A stretch of 11,752 nt of DNA from CAWDLX01 sp046728155 (GTDB taxonomy: Bacteria; Actinomycetota; Actinomycetes; Mycobacteriales; Micromonosporaceae). A program made the translations under genes and the position numbers. Below, one piece after another: positions 7,247 through 11,752 of this stretch. The stretch spans positions 1 through 11,752 of the forward strand of contig JBKPDY010000129.1 in NCBI GenBank assembly GCA_046728155.1. The letters are read 5' to 3'. The stretch's first letter is position 1; each line of letters opens with the position of its first letter. A model generated the notes under the pieces. The model worked only from the letters and a program-made list of their open reading frames with translations. It was not told where the DNA came from and ran no database searches.

Positions 7247-8330
7247 GTGTCTGTTGCTGCGCCACTCGTGCTTCGTCCGGGTGACGGTGCCAGGCTTCGA
7301 GAGTTGACCCGCTCGTCGACCGCTGCGGCCGGGCATGTGCAGCGTGCCCGGATGGTGCTGCTGGCGGCGGAGGGTCTGTCCAATGCGGAGATCGGCCGCC
7401 GGGTTGGGATGACCCGGCAGACGGTGATCGCGTGGCGTGCCCGGTACGCCGCTGGCGGTGTCGCCGCGTTGGCGGACCTGCCGCGCTCAGGTCGGCCGCA
7501 GGTCATCGATGAGGCGGCCGTCGTGGTCGCCACCCTCAACCCGCCCCCGGCCGAGTTGGCAGTCACGCACTGGTCGTCACGGCTTCTTGCCGACCAGCTG
7601 ACCAAGGCCGGTACGCCGGTCAGCTTCGCTGAGGTGGCACGGATCTGGCGGGACTGGGATCTGCAGCCCCACCGGGTGGAGACGTTCAAGTTCTCCACCG
7701 ACCCGTCGCTGGAGGCGAAGGTCCGCGACGTGGTTGGGCTACCTCGACCCTCCCGCCAACGCGGTGGTTGTCCGCGTTGATGAGAAATCCCAGATCCAAG
7801 CGTTGGATCGCGCCGCCCCACTGCTACCGATGCGGTTCGGCCAGACGGAGCGGCGTGCCCACGACTACCTGCGGCACGGCACGACCACCCTGTTCGCCGC
7901 GCTGGAGGTGGCTACCGGCCGGATCAGCACCGATGCCTGCTACCCGAGGCACCGCAACAGCGAGTTCCTCACCTTCCTCAAGCAGGTCGCCAAGACTCAC
8001 CCCCGGGTGAAGCTGCACGTCGTGTGCGACAACTACGCCACCCACAACCACCCCAACGTCACAGCCTGGCTGGCCAAGCACCCGCGGATCACGCTGCAGT
8101 TCACCCCGACCGGCGCGTCCTGGTTGAACATGGTCTCCGTTAACCGGCCTTCTGGGGGACGACTCGCCCAGGCCATCCGCCGCGGCACCTTCACCAGCGT
8201 GCCGGACCTGATCGGCGCGATCCGGGTCTTCGTCGACGCCTACAACGACCGCTGCCAACCGTTCGCCTGGACCAAGACGGCTGACCAGATCCTCGCCAAG
8301 GCCAACCGACGCTCGTCGCCTGAGTCCTAG
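7247..8330 (+). pseudogene. IS630-family transposase, frameshifted and missing the catalytic Glu region
   Basis: The N-terminal part (7247 to about 7740) encodes the DNA-binding region with a helix-turn-helix, LSNAEIGRRVGMTRQTVIAWR (44-64). The catalytic part continues in another frame from about 7737 to 8330 (YLDPPANAVVVRVDEKSQIQ...). Intact relatives read VVGLYLDPPANAV in one frame, so two bases seem to have been lost in GGGCTACCTC near 7736-7745. The first two catalytic Asp residues are present (VDEKSQ at 7779-7781 and VVCDNYATH at 8028-8030). The third acidic residue normally follows WLNMV. Here that codon is Ser (8136-8138), and the next dozen codons (NRPSGGRLA) do not match until QAIRRGTFTSVPDL resumes, consistent with compensating indels. 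A programmed frameshift could explain the first break but not the lost third residue, so I call the gene inactive. Confidence 0.9.
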
Positions 8331-8692
8331 AGGTCCGGCCAAACGTGCGGCTGCTGGTACACATGCCAGCCGTGGAAGAACCAGTCCGCCAGATCATCCA
8401 GGCGCTGTAGGCAATCGTCGTGGTACTGCTGCGGCTGCGGCCGTGGAAAGTTGGGGTGCGTGGTCCAGTCCCGCACGAACCCGGGAACGTAGTAGAACCC
8501 CTCGGCCATCCACCGCTCCAGCGTCTCGTCGTCCTGCGTGCGCTCGCATACCGCCCGCATCGCACGCTCCAACCGAGTGAAGGCACCTCGGTCCCATACA
8601 AGCTCGGGGCGCAACCCAAGCAGGAAACTGCCCTCGCCGGCCCCGAACTCCTGACGCAGAACTACCACAGCATCGTCCACTAGCCAGATCAT
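8327..8692 (-). CDS. Passenger protein of unknown function carried by the IS630 element
   Basis: This is a 121-aa soluble protein with no membrane segment or signal peptide that I can see. It is acidic in the middle and strikingly rich in Trp, His and Tyr toward the end (RDWTTHPNFPRP, then DDLADWFFHGWHVYQQPHVW). Coding-like composition and an unbroken frame suggest a maintained gene, in contrast to the broken transposase beside it. It resembles actinomycete hypothetical proteins in feel, but I cannot name a family. It lies wholly inside the inverted repeats. Its TAG stop (8329-8327) overlaps the transposase TAG (8328-8330) in a CTAG, tail to tail. I chose the ATG at 8692; a GTG at 8680 (VDDAVVVLRQEF) is also plausible, and the frame stays open into the inverted repeat. 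The promoter would have to lie in or near the right end of the element. Confidence 0.7.
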   Translation of the reverse strand: MIWLVDDAVVVLRQEFGAGEGSFLLGLRPELVWDRGAFTRLERAMRAVCERTQDDETLERWMAEGFYYVPGFVRDWTTHPNFPRPQPQQYHDDCLQRLDDLADWFFHGWHVYQQPHVWPDL

Positions 8693-8725
8693 GCCCGCCA
8701 GCGCCGACACTCCACCGCACGACCT

Positions 8726-8755
8726 CAGCGTCAAATCACTTCAGACACGGGACAT
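8726..8755. repeat. Right terminal inverted repeat of the IS630 element
   Basis: It ends CACTTCAGACACGGGACAT. It is the inverted partner of 7198-7227 and is followed by the TA duplicate at 8756-8757. It lies just upstream of the passenger gene. Confidence 0.9.
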
Positions 8756-8799
8756 TAGGGTGTAATCGGGACGGCGTGCGCGCGGCGTCCCGGCGTCGT

Positions 8800-11451
8800 T
8801 TAGGAAGGCGGGCGATTCTCGGGGTGGCAGGCGAACTCGATGACTTCGTCCAGGGCGAGGGCCGCGCCGCTAGAGACCAACCGCTCGTACGGTTTCTGTC
8901 CGAGGCGGGCGCGCAGGCGTGACCCCGTCTCGGCACGGCTCGCCCGGTCGATGCCCCAGACGGCGGAACCCACAGTGCCGCGAACGCCCTCAGCGGCACC
9001 GAAGAGCGTGGCCGCGCGGTTGGTGTCGCCGGTCTGCTCGGCTAACGCGGCGAGGCCGTCCAGCCCCCGGGGAATCGTCGCCTTGCTGCCGAATGCGACA
9101 GCACGGTGAAGACCTTCATCGAGTTGCTGTCCGGCCACCTCGGTGTCTCCCTGTCGCAGGTGCGCCCATCCGAGTTCGATCAGCGCGTTGCTCTCCAGCA
9201 CATCGTCTTGGATCTCACGTGCGCGTTGCGCAGATTCCTCAAGCGGTGCGATCGCGCCCTGCTCCCGGTGAGCGGTCACGCGTGCGGAGCCGAGGGCGAG
9301 CAGCGCGAACGCTAGCCCCCACCGGTAGTCAAGCTTGCGGAACGTGTCGACGGCTTCGTGGGTCCGGCTCTCACCCTCGCCCGCGGCGCGCGAGGTCGCG
9401 ATAAAGCCCAGTCCGACCGACGCGCTTGCCGCACCGCGTTCGTCGCCACTCTCGTCGTACCGCTCGAACGCCGGCCGAAGCGCGGCTACCGCCCGGTCGT
9501 AGTCTCCGCGATCAAGCGCCATCATGCCGAGCACCAGCCGCGCGTTGGCCCGGTTGTCGTCGCTCAGCCCGCCCGCGGATCCGAGCGCCGCTTCCATGGC
9601 GTCCTGGACATCCGTAGCCAGGGCTAGGGTGAACAGCAGCGGCCAAATCGCCGAGCCCATACGCACCGCGGAGTCGCCGTCGCCGGCGGCGAGGAACCAT
9701 TGCAGGGCCGCGCGGCCGTTGTCCTGGTCGGCGACGTACTGTTCGACGAGCGGCCGAATCTCGCGATTGTCGAGTATCGCCACCCCGGCGTCGAGCATCT
9801 GCCGCCGGAAATACTCGGCATGAAGGTGTCGCAGCCGGTCCGCTTCGCCGGCCTCTTCCAACCGCGCGGTAGCGAACTGCTGTACGACGCGCAGCATGTC
9901 GAAGCGAGGCGTGCCGCGCGGCGAGTGGACCGGTCGAAGCAAGGCCTTGTCCACAAGGGACGAGATCCCGTCGAACACGGAAGGTACATCCTCGCTGGCG
10001 CAGATCGCATCAGCGGCGTCCAGCGTGAAGCTGCCGGCGAACACGCCGAGGCGCCCGAACAGTTTCCGATCAGGTTCGTCGAGCAGGTTGTAGCTCCAGG
10101 CGATCGCGGACTCGAGCGTGCGCTGGCGAGCCGGCAGGTCGCGCGCACCGGCCGTCAGGATCGTGAGGCTCCTGTCGAGCCGTCGTAGGAGGTCCTCGAG
10201 ACCGAGCATCCTCGTACGGGACGCGGCCAACTCGATGGCGAGCGGCAGACCGTCGAGGCGGCGGCAGATGTCCGAGATCGTACGGACCTCGGCGGCATCG
10301 AGCCGTAGGTGTGCGCCGGCCGCGGCGGCCCGGTCGGCGAACAGCTGGACCGAATCCGAGCGCTTCGCGACGTCGGTGCTGTCGGACCAGGCCGGCACCC
10401 CGAGGGGCGGCACCTCGAACACGCGTTCACCGGTTAGGCGCAACGGCTCACGGCTGGTTACCAGCGTCGCCAGGCGGGAGGTCCGGGCCACGAGCTGGGC
10501 GACCATGGGCGCCACGTCCATCACGTGTTCGAAACTGTCGAGTACGAGCAGGATGCGATGGGACCCGACGGAGCCGACGACGGAGTCGAGCAACGACAGG
10601 CCGGCCGTCTCGGGCACCCCCAGCGCGGCGGCGATCGCCGAGGACACGAGCGGGGCTGACGAGAGCTTGTCGAGATCCACGGTGGCGACGGCCTCGTAGT
10701 CCGGCGCGACCTTTGCCACGGTTTCCAGCGCCAACCGCGTCTTCCCGGTACCGCCCGGCCCAACCAGCGTCACCAGGCGAGTCTGCGGATCGGTCAGTAG
10801 TTTCCGCAGCGCCTCTAGTTCCCGATGTCGTCCGATAAACCGGTTACCGGCCCCCAACCGGCTGAGGTCGTCGCGAACCCGCACCGGGGCGTCGCGCCGC
10901 GAGGCGTCGGCCGTCGCAGCGGTGCCATCGGTCCCAGCGGTCCCGGCAGCCTCACCTGCTGCACCTGGCGATCGGTCCGGCGCGCTCGTGGCGTTGAACC
11001 GCTCGCTCAGCAGCACCGCCAGGTCGGCGCTGATGAGCCCTACGAGCTCCTCGGCGTGCTCGAACGTGTGATACGACAGGCCGCTGCGGCTCACCCGGTC
11101 CAGCATCTCGGTCAGCCGGGCCTCGCGAGCAGGGGCCGGCTGTTGCACGTACACCAGCTTGGGCTTGTTGGACGCGGCGAGATACTCGTCCTCGAGGCCG
11201 GACACGGTCCGTCCCGGCGCGACCAAGCCGTACTTTTCGCCGTAGATTCCGACGAACACATCGCTCTGCTGAAGATAGGCAAGGTAGAGATCTCTGGGCG
11301 GGTACGGGCGAGCCCCCAGCTCAAACATCACCGGCGTCAGATGAAGCTGCTCGATGGCACGCCTCGCGGCGGTACGGGCGTCCGACAGCTCGTTCATCGT
11401 GGAGCTGACAAATACCCGAACCCGCTGATCGGGAGTGCGGATCACAGTCAT
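8800..11451 (-). CDS. DUF4062-STAND (NB-ARC) ATPase with TPR-like C-terminus
   Basis: I start this 883-aa protein at the ATG at 11451 (MTVIRTPDQRVRVFVSSTM), preceded by AGCAGG 9 nt upstream. The frame also opens from a GTG at 11562, but that adds a non-conserved Arg-rich leader. Residues 10-118 are a DUF4062 domain (RVRVFVSST, then YLAYLQQSDVFVGIYGEKYG and GLEDEYLAA). An Ala/Gly/Thr linker spans about 153-193. The STAND ATPase follows: GRHRELEAL (207-215), P-loop GPGGTGKT (231-238), Walker B LLVLDSFEH (301-309), TSREPLRL (332-339), GLPLAIELAASR (401-412) and a winged-helix region (443-523). TPR-like helices occupy about 633-823. The ATPase and C-terminus resemble AfsR/LuxR-type regulators up to the point where a LuxR helix-turn-helix usually begins, but the protein stops there. 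It therefore probably oligomerises on sensing a ligand and signals through DUF4062 rather than binding DNA (inference). It stands alone, with the IS element 43 bp past its stop. Confidence 0.9.
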   Translation of the reverse strand: MTVIRTPDQRVRVFVSSTMNELSDARTAARRAIEQLHLTPVMFELGARPYPPRDLYLAYLQQSDVFVGIYGEKYGLVAPGRTVSGLEDEYLAASNKPKLVYVQQPAPAREARLTEMLDRVSRSGLSYHTFEHAEELVGLISADLAVLLSERFNATSAPDRSPGAAGEAAGTAGTDGTAATADASRRDAPVRVRDDLSRLGAGNRFIGRHRELEALRKLLTDPQTRLVTLVGPGGTGKTRLALETVAKVAPDYEAVATVDLDKLSSAPLVSSAIAAALGVPETAGLSLLDSVVGSVGSHRILLVLDSFEHVMDVAPMVAQLVARTSRLATLVTSREPLRLTGERVFEVPPLGVPAWSDSTDVAKRSDSVQLFADRAAAAGAHLRLDAAEVRTISDICRRLDGLPLAIELAASRTRMLGLEDLLRRLDRSLTILTAGARDLPARQRTLESAIAWSYNLLDEPDRKLFGRLGVFAGSFTLDAADAICASEDVPSVFDGISSLVDKALLRPVHSPRGTPRFDMLRVVQQFATARLEEAGEADRLRHLHAEYFRRQMLDAGVAILDNREIRPLVEQYVADQDNGRAALQWFLAAGDGDSAVRMGSAIWPLLFTLALATDVQDAMEAALGSAGGLSDDNRANARLVLGMMALDRGDYDRAVAALRPAFERYDESGDERGAASASVGLGFIATSRAAGEGESRTHEAVDTFRKLDYRWGLAFALLALGSARVTAHREQGAIAPLEESAQRAREIQDDVLESNALIELGWAHLRQGDTEVAGQQLDEGLHRAVAFGSKATIPRGLDGLAALAEQTGDTNRAATLFGAAEGVRGTVGSAVWGIDRASRAETGSRLRARLGQKPYERLVSSGAALALDEVIEFACHPENRPPS

Positions 11452-11570
11452 GACGCGTTGCCTGCTGAAGCGGATTCTCCGGTTCCGGCCACCGGCAAGC
11501 CTAACGTCGCAGGTCACTGCAGGCCGGTGAACCTTCGGGTCGCTCTGTTCGGCCGTGCCCACGGGCGTCG

Positions 11571-11732
11571 GCGCTAGCTCCCGCCACCATCAGCGCCGAC
11601 ACCCTTGAACAACTCACCCGACTCGCCCGCCAGGCAGCCCGACCGGGACACGCCTACCAGCGACCAACCACCACTCCCAAATCGGCCCCGCTGCCACCAG
11701 CGGGGCCGACAAATGGTCGGACACAGTTCTGA
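11571..11732 (+). pseudogene. Possible C-terminal remnant of an unidentified gene
   Basis: A + strand frame reads ALAPATISADTLEQLTRLAR and continues, Pro/Thr-rich, to a TGA at 11730-11732. Codon choice is mostly GC-ending and there is an amphipathic helix-like stretch, so it could be the tail of a protein whose body has been lost. I see no start codon with a ribosome site, and I recognise no family. It ends 1 nt before the tRNA CCA, where an integrase tail would often lie, but nothing in it looks like an integrase. Confidence 0.25.
11682..11709 (-). terminator. Terminator-like hairpin downstream of the tRNA
   Basis: A perfect 12-bp stem (11682-11693 with 11698-11709) encloses a 4-nt loop. 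Read on the minus strand it is TCGGCCCCGCTG, GTGG, CAGCGGGGCCGA, followed by TTTGGG. It lies 24 nt past the tRNA 3' end, so it most likely ends that transcript. The T-run is short. Confidence 0.6.
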
Positions 11733-11733
11733 G

Positions 11734-11752
11734 TGGTGCCCCCGGCAGGATT
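11734..11752 (-). tRNA. tRNA gene, 3' end only (cut by the window edge)
   Basis: Read on the minus strand, the last bases give AAT (end of the T-loop), CCTGC (T-stem 3' strand), CGGGGGC (seven-base acceptor 3' strand), A (discriminator) and an encoded CCA (11736-11734). Segment lengths match a canonical tRNA exactly. The acceptor 5' strand should be GCCCCCG, which occurs in some actinobacterial tRNA-Arg genes, but the anticodon is outside the window and the identity is open. Confidence 0.75.

Larger units (their letters stand above)
7198..8755 (+). mobile_element. IS630-family insertion sequence with a passenger gene
   Basis: The 1558-bp element is bounded by inverted repeats that match over 30 positions with five mismatches. 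They share an identical 17-bp core (CGTGTCTGAAGTGATTT) at 7204-7220 and, inverted, at 8733-8749. It is flanked by a TA duplication in a CTAG target. It carries a rightward IS630 transposase, now inactive, and a leftward 121-aa gene. The latter makes it some 400 bp longer than a usual single-gene IS630 element. It lies between the tricorn remnant and the 3' end of the DUF4062 gene and disrupts no intact gene. Confidence 0.92.

Noticed and set aside
7734..7745. Programmed frameshift in the transposase
   Set aside because: I see no clear slippery run with a following stem. The step needed is +1 or -2, and the third catalytic residue is also lost, so mutation is the simpler reading.
11452..11562. 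GTG start at 11562 for the DUF4062 protein
   Set aside because: It adds 37 non-conserved residues. The ATG at 11451 has an AGCAGG box and begins right before the DUF4062 core.
1..11752. CRISPR array or tandem repeats
   Set aside because: No regularly spaced direct repeats were found on reading through the window.

Overview
The window is high-GC DNA with G/C-rich third codon positions, GTG and TTG starts among the ATGs, and protein families typical of soil actinomycetes: a phenethylamine-oxidase-type copper amine oxidase, a tricorn-like protease remnant and an AfsR/LuxR-type ATPase. It most likely comes from an actinobacterial chromosome. No gene pins down the genus.

Left part (1-5096). A complete copper amine oxidase (93-2060, +) follows a perfect 14-bp hairpin. 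Facing it is a leftward gene set: a GNAT acetyltransferase (4326-5096), a cation-diffusion-facilitator-type transporter whose GTG start overlaps the GNAT stop (3706-4329), a small membrane protein with a Cys/His pair motif (3305-3670), and a ferritin-like diiron protein with a full set of metal ligands (2106-3206). The first two are almost certainly translationally coupled. The others are close enough to share a transcript.

Middle (5097-7195). This stretch is sparse and partly decayed. It holds a VOC/glyoxalase-fold protein (5545-5982), flanked by 400-450 bp segments with no convincing gene. A tricorn-type protease pseudogene follows (about 6380-7195); it keeps only N-terminal propeller sequence and carries about four frameshifts.

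IS630-family element (7198-8755). It has 30-bp imperfect inverted repeats and sits in a CTAG target with TA duplicated on each side. Its transposase is dead: one frameshift, and the region of the third catalytic acidic residue is scrambled. Between the transposase and the right end it carries a 121-aa passenger gene on the opposite strand. The stop codons of the two genes overlap, so the passenger belongs to the element.

Right part (8758-11752). A large leftward gene (8800-11451) encodes an N-terminal DUF4062 domain, an alanine/glycine-rich linker, an AfsR-like NB-ARC/STAND ATPase and a TPR-like C-terminus with no DNA-binding domain. This is the best candidate in the window for an uncharacterised sensing or defence protein. 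The window ends in the last 19 nt of a leftward tRNA gene with encoded CCA, followed by a terminator-like hairpin and a short coding-like remnant. A tRNA 3' end beside an IS, a pseudogene and a STAND protein looks like an accessory-DNA boundary, but no integrase or second att copy is visible.
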